Made by a program: the position numbers and the translations under genes | The notes under the pieces: generated by a model | Database searches by the model: none | Seen by the model: the letters and a program-made list of their open reading frames with translations, nothing else | Told to the model about the DNA's origin: nothing | Source of the DNA: Actinoallomurus oryzae | GTDB lineage: Bacteria > Actinomycetota > Actinomycetes > Streptosporangiales > Streptosporangiaceae | Direction: 5' to 3' | Assembly (NCBI RefSeq): GCF_039541955.1 | Contig: NZ_BAABHF010000046.1 | Location: forward strand, 124,001-188,000 | DNA: 64,000 nucleotides | Part shown: positions 1 to 8,331 of the stretch, in pieces | Position numbering within the stretch: position 1 is the stretch's first letter | Layout: every line of letters begins with the position of its first letter

Positions 1-11
1 ACAAAGAACAG

Positions 12-87
12 GGTCGTGCGGAGCAGTGGAGTGCTCACCTGCCTGTCACGCAGGGGACCGCGGGTTCGAGTCCCGTCACGACCGCCA
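12..87 (+). tRNA. tRNA-Asp (anticodon GTC)
   Basis: A complete cloverleaf is visible. The 7-bp acceptor stem pairs 12-18 with 77-83. The anticodon stem pairs 38-42 with 50-54, and the loop at 43-49 carries GTC at 45-47. A standard T-arm has a TTCGAGT-type loop. The discriminator is G (84), as expected for tRNA-Asp, and CCA is encoded at 85-87. Confidence 0.95.
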
Positions 88-118
88 CGCCGGGCCACCG
101 CGGTTCCGGCGTACGCAG

Positions 119-192
119 GGCGCGGTTCTCGCGGGTGCGGGCGACGGTTTGCAACGCCGATCGGGATCCGGGTTCGACTCCCGGCCGCGTCT
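119..192 (+). tRNA. Degenerate Cys-like tRNA (GCA) or tRNA pseudogene
   Basis: The acceptor stem pairs 119-125 with 185-191 over 7 bp with one G-T. The T-arm is perfect (168-172 with 180-184, loop TTCGACT). The discriminator is T (192), as in tRNA-Cys. The most plausible anticodon loop is 149-155 with GCA at 151-153, held by 144-148/156-160, which contains an A-A mismatch and a T-G pair. The D-arm pairs only weakly (130-132 with 141-143) and lacks canonical spacing. CCA is not encoded. It lies 31 bases after tRNA-Asp. It could be a non-canonical tRNA or a decayed copy. Confidence 0.5.
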
Positions 193-289
193 CCGGAAGG
201 GCCCGATGTTCTCCGCTGTGGAGCCGTTCATCGCGAGTAGCCTCGACGGCAGCGGGTCACGGGACCCTGGTCGCGCCGAGGAGAGCATG

Positions 290-1516
290 ATGAGCAGCTC
301 ATCTGTCCCGCCGTACCGGCTGAACCCGGCCGGCGGCAGCCCGCACGCCGACAACGCCCGGCTGCTCGCGCACGGTCCCGTCGCCCCGGTGCTGCTCCCC
401 GGGCAGGTCGAGGGCATGGCGGTGCTCGGGCACGAGGCGCTGAAGGACTTCCTCTCCCGAGCCGACGTCGCCAAGGACGCCCGGCACTTCGCCGCGCTGC
501 GCGACGGCCGGATCGACGCCGGCTGGCCGCTACGGACCTTCGCCACGGTACGGGGCATGACCACGGCCGACGGCGCCGACCACCGGCGGCTCCGCTCGCT
601 GGTGAGCAAGGCGTTCACGGCCCGGCGGGTGGAGCTGCTGCGTCCGCGGGTCGAGGCGATGACGGCCGGCCTGCTCGACGGTCTCGAGCGCGCCGCCGAA
701 GACGGAGTCGTCGACCTGATCCGGCACTTCGCGCTGCCGCTGCCGATCGGGGTCATCGGCGAGCTGCTCGGGATCGACGACGAGTATCGCGACACGCTGC
801 ACCGCCTGTCCGACCGGGTGGTGGCCACGGACGCCGGCCCGGAGGAGGTCATGACCGCCAACCGGGAGATGGCGGCCCTCCTGGGCGCGGTCGCCGCCGC
901 CCGCGCGGAGCGACCCGGCGACGACCTCACCAGCGCGCTGATCGCCACGCGCGACGAGGGCGGCGACCGGCTCAGCCAGGAAGAGCTCATCGGCACCCTG
1001 CTCCTGATGGTCGTCGCCGGGCACGAGACGACGCTGGCCCTGATCGCCAACGCGGTCCGCGCCCTGTGCGCTCACCGGGACCAGCTCGACCTGGTCACGA
1101 GCGGCGAGGCGGGCTGGTCCGACGCGGTCGAGGAGACCCTGCGCTGGGACGCGCCCGTCAGCTTCTTCCCCTTCCGCTACGCGGTCCGCGACCTGACGGT
1201 CGACGGCACGGTGATTCCCCAGGGCACTCCCGTCCTGGCGGGCTATTCGGCCGCGGGTCGCGACCCGGCCGCGCACGGCCCGGACGCCGATCGCTTCGAT
1301 GTGACCCGGCCCCGCCGCCCGGACGCCGTGCGGCATCTCTCCCTGGGACACGGCGCGCACTTCTGCCTCGGCGCCCCGTTGGCCCGCATGGAGGCCACGA
1401 TCGCGCTGGAGCGGCTGTTCACCCGCTTCCCGCACCTCGACGTGGTCGGCACGGATCTTCCCTACCGCTCCAGTTTCGTGGGCAACAGCGTGCGCGCCCT
1501 TCCGGTACGCCTGTGA
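290..1516 (+). CDS. Cytochrome P450
   Basis: A soluble bacterial cytochrome P450 monooxygenase of about 408 residues, usual for the class. The I-helix oxygen-binding motif AGHETT is at about residues 243-248. An ExxR motif (EETLR) follows, and the haem loop HGAHFCLGAP has the proximal Cys at about residue 359. The first aromatic residue of the usual FGxGxHxC signature is replaced (LGHGAHFC). The AGGAG at 279-283 sits 6 bases before ATG 290; ATG 287 is an alternative. No ferredoxin or reductase gene is adjacent, so the redox partners must be encoded elsewhere. The substrate cannot be read from sequence. Confidence 0.93.
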   Translation: MSSSSVPPYRLNPAGGSPHADNARLLAHGPVAPVLLPGQVEGMAVLGHEALKDFLSRADVAKDARHFAALRDGRIDAGWPLRTFATVRGMTTADGADHRRLRSLVSKAFTARRVELLRPRVEAMTAGLLDGLERAAEDGVVDLIRHFALPLPIGVIGELLGIDDEYRDTLHRLSDRVVATDAGPEEVMTANREMAALLGAVAAARAERPGDDLTSALIATRDEGGDRLSQEELIGTLLLMVVAGHETTLALIANAVRALCAHRDQLDLVTSGEAGWSDAVEETLRWDAPVSFFPFRYAVRDLTVDGTVIPQGTPVLAGYSAAGRDPAAHGPDADRFDVTRPRRPDAVRHLSLGHGAHFCLGAPLARMEATIALERLFTRFPHLDVVGTDLPYRSSFVGNSVRALPVRL

Positions 1517-1530
1517 GCCCTCCCGCCTGC

Positions 1531-1896
1531 TCAGGCCAGGTGAGAGGCCTCGCGGGCGGCCATGACCTTGCCGACGTTCGCCTCGGCCCAGTCGATGACG
1601 GCCCGGATCGGGGTCTGCAGGGACATGCCGAGCGGGGTCAGGGTGTACTCCACGCGCGGCGGGACCTCGGCGAACACCTCGCGGGTGACGAGGCCGTCGC
1701 GCTCCATCGCGCGCAGAGTCTGGGTGAGGACCTTCGGGGTCACACCGCCGGCCGTCCGGCGCAGCTCGGTGAACCGCCGTGGCCCGTCGCGCAGGGCGAT
1801 CACGACCAGCACGGTCCACCGGTCGCCGATGCGGTCGAGCACCAGCCGCGTGGGGCAGTTCGGGTCGAAGGCGTCTCCCCGCTCGATGGTATCCAT
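1531..1896 (-). CDS. HxlR-family transcriptional regulator
   Basis: A 121-residue winged helix-turn-helix protein of the HxlR (DUF24, MarR-like) family. It has an N-terminal Cys (DPNCPT), the GDRWTVLVV start of the fold, a recognition region ending LRAMERDGLVTRE, and the wing VEYTLTPLG. Length is normal. It is divergent from the NAD(P)H-binding oxidoreductase at 1983 across an 86-base gap. HxlR proteins typically repress such neighbours and respond to electrophiles or aldehydes through the Cys; that role is inferred. A decayed paralogous pair lies at 31739-32378. Confidence 0.9.
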   Translation of the reverse strand: MDTIERGDAFDPNCPTRLVLDRIGDRWTVLVVIALRDGPRRFTELRRTAGGVTPKVLTQTLRAMERDGLVTREVFAEVPPRVEYTLTPLGMSLQTPIRAVIDWAEANVGKVMAAREASHLA

Positions 1897-1941
1897 CAGG
1901 TATCAATAGCACTTTGAAGTAACCGATATCCAGTGGATACC
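1888..1941. promoter_or_regulatory. Repeated GGTATC operator candidate between hxlR and oxidoreductase
   Basis: GGTATCC at 1888-1894 overlaps the hxlR start region and GGTATC recurs at 1899-1904. An imperfect palindrome, GATATCC-AGT-GGATACC, covers 1925-1941. The outer copies form a perfect 7-bp inverted pair (1888-1894 with 1935-1941). Several copies of one motif in the shared promoter region suggest the HxlR binding site; this is inferred. Confidence 0.55.
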
Positions 1942-1982
1942 GTCGCGTTCCTGACGGAAGACATCCAGGGAAGGGCGACGTC

Positions 1983-2588
1983 ATGAGGATTCTGCTGATC
2001 GGCGCCACCGGCATGATCGGGAGCCGGATCGCCGCCGAGGCGCGTGGGCGGGGGCACACGGTCACCGGCGTCACGCGCAGCGGTGCCGACGGCACCACGG
2101 CCGGTGACGCCAATGACGCTCCGGCGATCGCCGCGCTCGCCGCGGGCCACGACGCGGTCGTGCTCTCGGTCACGCCCGGCGAGGACGGGATGCTCGGCAC
2201 CGGGCGCGCGGTGTTCGAGGCGCTGCGCACCGCGGGCGTACGCCGGCTGGTGGTCGTCGGGGGAGCGGGCAGTCTGGAGGTCGCGCCCGGCGTGCGGCTC
2301 GTGGACGGCCCCGACTTCCCTCCCGCCTGGAAGGACGGGGCGCTGGCGCAGGCCGCGCTGCTGGACCTGATGCGTGCGGAGGCCGGAGACCTCGACTGGA
2401 CCTATGTGTCCCCGGCGGCCGAGATCGCGCCCGGCGAGCGTACGGGGAACCACCGCCGGGGCGGCGACACGCTGCTCACCGACGCCGAGGGCCGGAGCCG
2501 GATCAGCGCGGAGGACTACGCGGACGGGCTCGTGACCGAACTGGAGAAGGGTGAGGCGGTCCGCCGCCGCATCACCTTCGCGTACTGA
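1983..2588 (+). CDS. NAD(P)H-binding atypical SDR / NmrA-like oxidoreductase
   Basis: A 201-residue Rossmann protein of the NAD(P)H-binding (NmrA or YwnB-like) group. The N-terminal nucleotide-binding loop GATGMIGS is at residues 8-15, and there is a VVVGGAG strand near residue 91. Homologues act as NAD(P)H-dependent reductases or redox sensors and are often controlled by a neighbouring HxlR regulator, which is the arrangement here. GGGAAGGG precedes ATG 1983. A strong hairpin follows the stop. The substrate is unknown. Confidence 0.85.
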   Translation: MRILLIGATGMIGSRIAAEARGRGHTVTGVTRSGADGTTAGDANDAPAIAALAAGHDAVVLSVTPGEDGMLGTGRAVFEALRTAGVRRLVVVGGAGSLEVAPGVRLVDGPDFPPAWKDGALAQAALLDLMRAEAGDLDWTYVSPAAEIAPGERTGNHRRGGDTLLTDAEGRSRISAEDYADGLVTELEKGEAVRRRITFAY

Positions 2589-2598
2589 GGAAGACGCG

Positions 2599-2633
2599 CG
2601 ACGGCCCGGCGGCGCGAGGCCGCCGGGCCGTCG
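2599..2633. terminator. Bidirectional hairpin terminator
   Basis: A 15-bp GC-rich stem (2599-2613 with 2619-2633) and a 5-base loop sit between the convergent ends of the oxidoreductase and the serine hydrolase. There is no U-tract, as is usual in actinomycetes. Confidence 0.8.
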
Positions 2634-2652
2634 TGGCGTGTCCGCGGCAGCG

Positions 2653-4086
2653 TCAGTGACGCGCCGCCTCGAACTGGTCGATGATCTTGCCGAGCTGGGC
2701 GAACTTCTCGGTATAGGCCACCGGGTGCGCGCCCGGGGCCGTCGGCGGACGGTTCGGGTCCTGGTACTGGTCACCGAGGTTGGAGAACATCGCGATGATG
2801 TAGGTCCGGCCGCCCCTGCCGGGCAGCGCCTTCACGATGCCCGCGTCCGAGGCCGAGTTGCCCACCAGACCGGTCTTGTGGCCGTACGTCACCTGGGCGG
2901 CCAGGTTGCACGGCCGTACGTCACGGCCGTACGCGTCGCCGCCGACCGTGGTCGTGCCGTCGGCCGCGATCCACCGCGAGGCGGTGAGCTGGGGGATGCC
3001 CGGCGCAGGGTAGTCCGCGCCGCACCAGCTCGTGGTCGACAGCACGTCGTTGTACCCCTGCTGGAGCAACTCGCTCTTGAAGAACTGCCGCGAGGACGGG
3101 CTCAGGGCGTCGGCGGTGACCGGCGTCCCGTTCGGCGTGGTCCACAGCCGCCCCCGCGCCCCATTGATGATCATGAGGAGCTTGGCGGTGTCCAGCGAGG
3201 TCATGGTCACCGGGTTGGACCAGTGCCCGCCGTTCTCCGGGTTGGTCTCCTTCAGCTGCATCGTCTCCAGGCCCAGGTCCTGGAACGTCTGGTTGAGCCC
3301 GTCGACCGCATTGTGATCCCAGAGCAGCTTGACCAGCGCGCACGACGCGGCGTTGGACGACCAGGTGATCGAGGCGTCGATGTAGTCGCGGATCGTGTCG
3401 CTCGTGGCGTCGCCGCAGAGCGAGCTGATCGTTGTCGGCTGGTAGGCGTAGGTGTCGTCGAGCTTGACCGTGCCCTGGTCGACGAGCCGGAGCACGCCGA
3501 AGACGACCATCAGCTTCAGCACGGACGCGGGATAGGGCTCCATGAAGTCGAGCGGAGCGTTCTCCCGGCCCGGGACGATGTCGATGGTGCCCTGGGCGTG
3601 ATTGGTGTACCAACCGGCGTCATCCCATTGACGCCAGCGAACGGCGTCGGTGTGGTAATTCGCGTCCACCGGCACGACGATTCCGTGCGGATACTGCGGG
3701 CTCATCAGCACGGTTCCGGAGGAAACCGGCCGGCCATGTGAGTCGAGTTCGATGACGGTCGTGTCGATCTGCGGCTGCTGGACGATCGGCTGCGGGTCCG
3801 TCGCGAGTGCGGCGAAACGCTTCGCGCGCTGCGCGGGTGTGGCCGCGTCCTTGTCCACCGACTGCGCCGTCATGGCGCGGGCCTGCGCCGACGCCGTCGG
3901 CGGCGCCAGATCGAGGACCTGCTCGAAGTGCAGCTGGTCCATGGTCTGCTGCAGCTTCTGGGCGATGCCGCCCGCGGAGCGGTCCGGTTGTCCGGCGGCC
4001 TGCGCCGGCTCGACGAGCGTACCCAGCAATGCCGTCGCCGCGGCCATGCCGACGAAAGCGCGAGTACCGATTCCCCTGATTTTCAC
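2653..4086 (-). CDS. Exported penicillin-binding/class A beta-lactamase-like serine hydrolase
   Basis: A 477-residue exported protein with a signal peptide ending near AQA (residues 1-30) and a basic, Gln-rich linker. The C-terminal half is a serine beta-lactamase/DD-peptidase fold. It shows SVLK (Ser188, Lys191), SSN (Ser243, Asn245) and KTG (404-406); a KETNPENGG stretch occupies the omega-loop position. It is longer than a typical class A enzyme (about 290) because of the N-terminal extension, so a cell-wall peptidase role is as likely as beta-lactam hydrolysis. GTG 4086 is preceded by TAAGGT with a 6-base gap, suggesting a leaderless mRNA. Confidence 0.82.
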   Translation of the reverse strand: MKIRGIGTRAFVGMAAATALLGTLVEPAQAAGQPDRSAGGIAQKLQQTMDQLHFEQVLDLAPPTASAQARAMTAQSVDKDAATPAQRAKRFAALATDPQPIVQQPQIDTTVIELDSHGRPVSSGTVLMSPQYPHGIVVPVDANYHTDAVRWRQWDDAGWYTNHAQGTIDIVPGRENAPLDFMEPYPASVLKLMVVFGVLRLVDQGTVKLDDTYAYQPTTISSLCGDATSDTIRDYIDASITWSSNAASCALVKLLWDHNAVDGLNQTFQDLGLETMQLKETNPENGGHWSNPVTMTSLDTAKLLMIINGARGRLWTTPNGTPVTADALSPSSRQFFKSELLQQGYNDVLSTTSWCGADYPAPGIPQLTASRWIAADGTTTVGGDAYGRDVRPCNLAAQVTYGHKTGLVGNSASDAGIVKALPGRGGRTYIIAMFSNLGDQYQDPNRPPTAPGAHPVAYTEKFAQLGKIIDQFEAARH

Positions 4087-4220
4087 AATGCGACCTTAGC
4101 CGGGGTAAAGGCTTCGAGCGTGGCAATTGCCGAACGAGGCGCGGAGCGCAGGGACAATCCGAGAATTGCGCAGGGCCGACGATGTCGCGCGCCGTGCCGG
4201 CGGTCCGGAGCCGACGTCCC

Positions 4221-4673
4221 TTATCCGCCCGGCTCGCCCTCGCCGCCGGCGTCGGTGAGGCGGTCGGCGATCCGTACGAGCATGGCGCGCTCGGGCTCGC
4301 CGAGCCGGTCGATGAGGTACTCGCGCACGGCGGCGGCGTGTACGGGCCGCGCCCGCGCCAGCAGGTCACGGCCGTCCGGGGTGAGCACGACGACCACGCC
4401 GGTCGGCCCCTTCTCCCGGTGGACGATGCCTCGTGCGGCCATCCGCGTCAGCTGGTGGGACATGCGGCTCTTCGCCCAGCCCAGCGCGTCGGCCAGCGCC
4501 TGCTGCCCGAGCCGGCCCTCGCCCAGCTCCTCGAGCCGGGACAGGAGGCCGTACTCCGAGCCCGACAGACCGGTGACGGCGGTCAGCTCCGCGCCGACGC
4601 GGCGCGTGACGTGGTGGCCCAGGGTCTTGCACGCCTGCCACACCTGGAGCTCGTCGGGTCTGAGCGGGTCCAC
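4221..4673 (-). CDS. MarR-family transcriptional regulator
   Basis: A winged-helix MarR regulator of about 150 residues. It has an N-terminal dimerisation helix (ELQVWQACKTLG), the LGQQALADALGWAKSRMSHQLTRM recognition region (read in two parts), and a wing with VVLTPDGRDLL. The start is set at GTG 4673 because TAGGCT (4686-4681) lies 7 bases upstream, typical of leaderless genes here. An upstream GTG at 4694 is in frame but lies inside the presumed operator. A perfect inverted repeat just upstream of the -10 box suggests autorepression. The next gene rightward encodes a YCII-domain protein. Confidence 0.88.
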   Translation of the reverse strand: MDPLRPDELQVWQACKTLGHHVTRRVGAELTAVTGLSGSEYGLLSRLEELGEGRLGQQALADALGWAKSRMSHQLTRMAARGIVHREKGPTGVVVVLTPDGRDLLARARPVHAAAVREYLIDRLGEPERAMLVRIADRLTDAGGEGEPGG

Positions 4674-4680
4674 GCGACCC

Positions 4681-4700
4681 AGCCTAGTTGTCACGACAAC
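4681..4700 (-). promoter_or_regulatory. marR promoter -10 and palindromic operator
   Basis: On the minus strand, GTTGTC-GT-GACAAC (4700-4687) is a perfect 6-bp inverted repeat abutting the -10 box TAGGCT (4686-4681). This matches the short TTGTC/GACAA-type palindromes known for MarR proteins. Occupancy would block RNA polymerase, so autorepression is the simplest reading. Confidence 0.65.
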
Positions 4701-4864
4701 CCTCCGCGGGCGATCGGATCGGCGCGGTGCCCGCGCCGTACGGTGGGAGGAACACGAGCGGAAAGAGTCTCGGGAAGCATGTCGAGGACCCGCACTCCGC
4801 TCCGACTGATCGGTGAGAGGCGGCCGAGGGAGGCCGTCGCGAGACCAGCGAGGAGCGAAGACCC

Positions 4865-5206
4865 ATGAAGTACATGATCATGATCTACAACCGCCCGCGG
4901 TTCCTGGAGGACCTCTCCGAGGCCGAGCGCACGGAGCTGTTCGGCGAGGTCGACGCGATCATCAAGGAGCTCACCGAGTCCGGCGAGCTGCTCGGCACCG
5001 AGGCGCTGGCCGAGCCGGCCGCCACCAAGACCGTACGCGTGCGCGACGGCGTCCCGGCGATCACCGACGGGCCGTTCATCGAGGCCAAGGAGCAGTTCGC
5101 CGGCTACCTGCTGGTCGACCTGACGAGCGAGGAACGCGCCCTCGACATCGCGGCGCGCTGGCCGGACGCCAAGCTGTTCGCGATGGAGGTCCGCCAGGTC
5201 ATCTGA
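4865..5206 (+). CDS. YCII-related (DGPF) domain protein
   Basis: A 113-residue single-domain YCII/DGPF protein. It begins MKYMIMIYN, has the TDGPFIEAKEQFAGY signature at about residues 66-80, and ends with an EVRQVI beta strand. These are small dimeric alpha-beta ferredoxin-fold proteins, often encoded beside ECF sigma factors, with no firm enzymatic role. GAGGAG lies upstream of ATG 4865. The neighbouring marR is divergent, so it could share control. Confidence 0.88.
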   Translation: MKYMIMIYNRPRFLEDLSEAERTELFGEVDAIIKELTESGELLGTEALAEPAATKTVRVRDGVPAITDGPFIEAKEQFAGYLLVDLTSEERALDIAARWPDAKLFAMEVRQVI

Positions 5207-5261
5207 CGGACAGCGGAAAAACCGGGTCGCGGACGGGAACAAACGCATCCGCCCCTCTTGT

Positions 5262-5422
5262 TACACTCGACGTGGCCGGTGCGTCTGGTGTCCCCCGGGC
5301 CTAACCATTGCCTTCACGGAATACCGTTCGGCTGGAGCCGTGTTGTGCCTTTCGCCGTGAGGCGACCCGCGCACCGGTACACCAACGTCGAAGACCCCGT
5401 CAGGTTCCTGGCGGGGTCTTCG
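5262..5422 (+). ncRNA. Candidate small RNA with own promoter and terminator
   Basis: A TACACT -10-like box (5262-5267, within TTGTTACACT) is followed by about 120 bases with no convincing coding frame, then a strong terminator (5389-5422). A transcript of about 150 bases would result. Internal GCC-rich segments could fold. It resembles the layout of an attenuated leader or a free-standing sRNA, but the next gene is on the opposite strand. No known RNA family was recognised. Confidence 0.35.
5389..5422. terminator. Strong intrinsic terminator
   Basis: An 11-bp stem (CGAAGACCCCG with CGGGGTCTTCG) and an inner CAG/CTG extension form a long hairpin. It ends the candidate RNA and also lies at the 3' end of the convergent aminotransferase gene. 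Confidence 0.8.
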
Positions 5423-5452
5423 CGTTGGCGGCGCCGGCGTTGGCGGCGCCGG

Positions 5453-6220
5453 TCAGATCACGTCCCACGGCACGGCTTCGTACGTCCGCATCAGCGTCTT
5501 CATGAACCCCTCGTCCACCGGCAGCCGCACGTCGTCCACGCGGTCGACCGCGGCCACCCCGTGGGTGTTGGTGACGAACACCGAGGTGTACGACGGCAGG
5601 TCGGCCACGCGCACCGGGCCGCGCCGCGACGGCACGCCCTCGCCGGGCAGGGCGCGTTCGAGCAGCAGCATGGTGATGCCGTCGAGGGCCGGCGCGTCGG
5701 GCCACACCACCGACGTGCCGTCATAGCAGCCCAGATTGGTGATCGCCCCCTCGGAGACCACCCCGCCCGGGCCGACGAGCAGGGCGTCGTCGAAGCCCGC
5801 ACTCCGCGCGAGGCGCCCGTAGTAACGCTGCCCGAACCCCCCGAGGTGCTTCACGTGCGCGACGGGACGCTGGTACGGCGCGGTCCGCAGGCTCTGCGGC
5901 GAACGCGGAGTATCGGCCGGTGGACGCACGGAGACCAGGAGGGACGGCTCGGCGGCCCCCTCGGGCCAGAACCCGGTGACCCGTACGGACGCGTCCCGGG
6001 TGTCACCGAGAGCGTGGCGGATGCGCGAGCGCACCAGCGCGGGATCCAGCCCGCCGCCGAACAGCTCCCGCTGTGCCGCGTCGAGCCGGGCCAGGTGGAG
6101 GTCCAGCCCGCGCGTCCGGCCCTCACGGACCTGCATCGCGGTGAAGTGCCCGTAGTTCACGAGTGCGAAGTGGCTCAGCTCGGCCGCTGTCGCGGGATGA
6201 CCGTCGATCTCGATCCGCAC
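5453..6220 (-). CDS. Class IV aminotransferase (PabC/branched-chain type)
   Basis: A PLP-dependent fold-type IV enzyme of about 255 residues. It begins VRIEIDGH, has a central VKHLGG segment carrying the presumed Schiff-base Lys, followed by GLARxAGFDDALLVGPGG-like substrate-loop sequence (read in parts) and SEGAITNLG. Family members are aminodeoxychorismate lyases (PabC) or D/L-amino acid aminotransferases; the choice cannot be made here. GTG 6220 is chosen because TACCGT (6233-6228) lies 7 bases upstream; GTG 6244 is an alternative. It is not next to pabA/pabB, though folate genes lie about 15 kb away. Confidence 0.82.
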   Translation of the reverse strand: MRIEIDGHPATAAELSHFALVNYGHFTAMQVREGRTRGLDLHLARLDAAQRELFGGGLDPALVRSRIRHALGDTRDASVRVTGFWPEGAAEPSLLVSVRPPADTPRSPQSLRTAPYQRPVAHVKHLGGFGQRYYGRLARSAGFDDALLVGPGGVVSEGAITNLGCYDGTSVVWPDAPALDGITMLLLERALPGEGVPSRRGPVRVADLPSYTSVFVTNTHGVAAVDRVDDVRLPVDEGFMKTLMRTYEAVPWDVI

Positions 6221-6262
6221 GACCTCCACGGTAGCGGGCGCCACCTCCGGGCACCCGCCGCG

Positions 6263-7078
6263 TCAGATGGGGAGGTCGATGACCGGCCGGGCGCGTATCT
6301 CGTCGAAGTAGTCGTCCCACTCCGGGCTCTGGAGCATCTCCGGTAGGCCGGGATCCCGGTAGGCGGTGGCGAGGGGAAGCCAGGACAAGAACGCGCCGTA
6401 ACCGCCGCAGGCCGCCTCGCCGCCGTCTCCGCCGACCGCCACGGCCGGGTCGGACGTGATCTCGGGGCGGTAGGTGTCGTGGGCGACCGACAGGCCGAAC
6501 AGGTTCGGGCGCAGATGAGGACCGTCCTTCGCCTCGTACGACGTGACGTCGCCGGGAGGATGGTCGCCCCAGTGGAACAGGGTGGGCGCGCCGCCGCCGC
6601 AGGCGTACTCCCACTCATCGGGGGTCGGAAGGCGGGCGCCGATCTCCGCCAGGGCCGCCGGGACGTCGCCCGGCGCGGTGTCCTCGAAGACGGCCGGTTC
6701 GACGCCGACGAGCAGCGACGGCACCCGGACCGTACGCGCCGGGCCGGTGACGCTCGCGACGTGCGCCGCCGGATCCGGGTCGAAGCCGAACTCCTCCACA
6801 CTCCCCGCGTACGAGGCGGCCTCCTCGGCGGTGAGCGCGAGCCGCGCCGGGTCGAAGCCGAGGCGCACACCGCCGGCCGGCGCCGGTACCAGGGCGTAGC
6901 GGACCCCGGCCCGTTCGAAGAGCGCCTGGCGGCGGCTGCCGGAGATCCCGGTGACGGTCCGCAGCTCGGTGAACTCGACCCCGGCGACCTGTTCGGCGAG
7001 CCACCGGGCGGCGGACGTCGCCCACGCGTCGTCGGTCTCGGGATCGTCCCACTCATTCCGGTCGAACATCCACGACAT
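6263..7078 (-). CDS. SUMF1-like / formylglycine-generating-enzyme-fold protein
   Basis: A soluble protein of about 271 residues. Its central TPDEWEYACGGG matches the TEAEWEYAARGG signature of the sulfatase-modifying (SUMF1/EgtB) fold; NLFGLSVAHDTY and CGGYGAFLSWLP follow where the family has NxxGLxD and active-site loop residues. Only one Cys lies in the distal part, so a classical formylglycine-generating activity is doubtful. Start ATG 7078 is chosen; ATG 7069 is an alternative. It is divergent from pyrD. No sulfatase gene is nearby, and function is unknown. Confidence 0.6.
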   Translation of the reverse strand: MSWMFDRNEWDDPETDDAWATSAARWLAEQVAGVEFTELRTVTGISGSRRQALFERAGVRYALVPAPAGGVRLGFDPARLALTAEEAASYAGSVEEFGFDPDPAAHVASVTGPARTVRVPSLLVGVEPAVFEDTAPGDVPAALAEIGARLPTPDEWEYACGGGAPTLFHWGDHPPGDVTSYEAKDGPHLRPNLFGLSVAHDTYRPEITSDPAVAVGGDGGEAACGGYGAFLSWLPLATAYRDPGLPEMLQSPEWDDYFDEIRARPVIDLPI

Positions 7079-7148
7079 GGTCGTCCAGCCTGGCAGAAGA
7101 CGGGCCGGTGGCGGCACGCCGGAGCGGGTCTTGCGAGAATCGGGGCCG

Positions 7149-8204
<1,056 letters not shown>

Positions 8205-8331
8205 CGAGGCGCCCGCGCGGCAGGGCGGGCGGCTCCGGAGGGCGACCCTCGCCCATGACTCGGTCGACAACTCGTCAAGTGTCTTGAACCCCTGGTCGGC
8301 GGGACATCACTCTTTCCTCTGAGGAGGAGCG

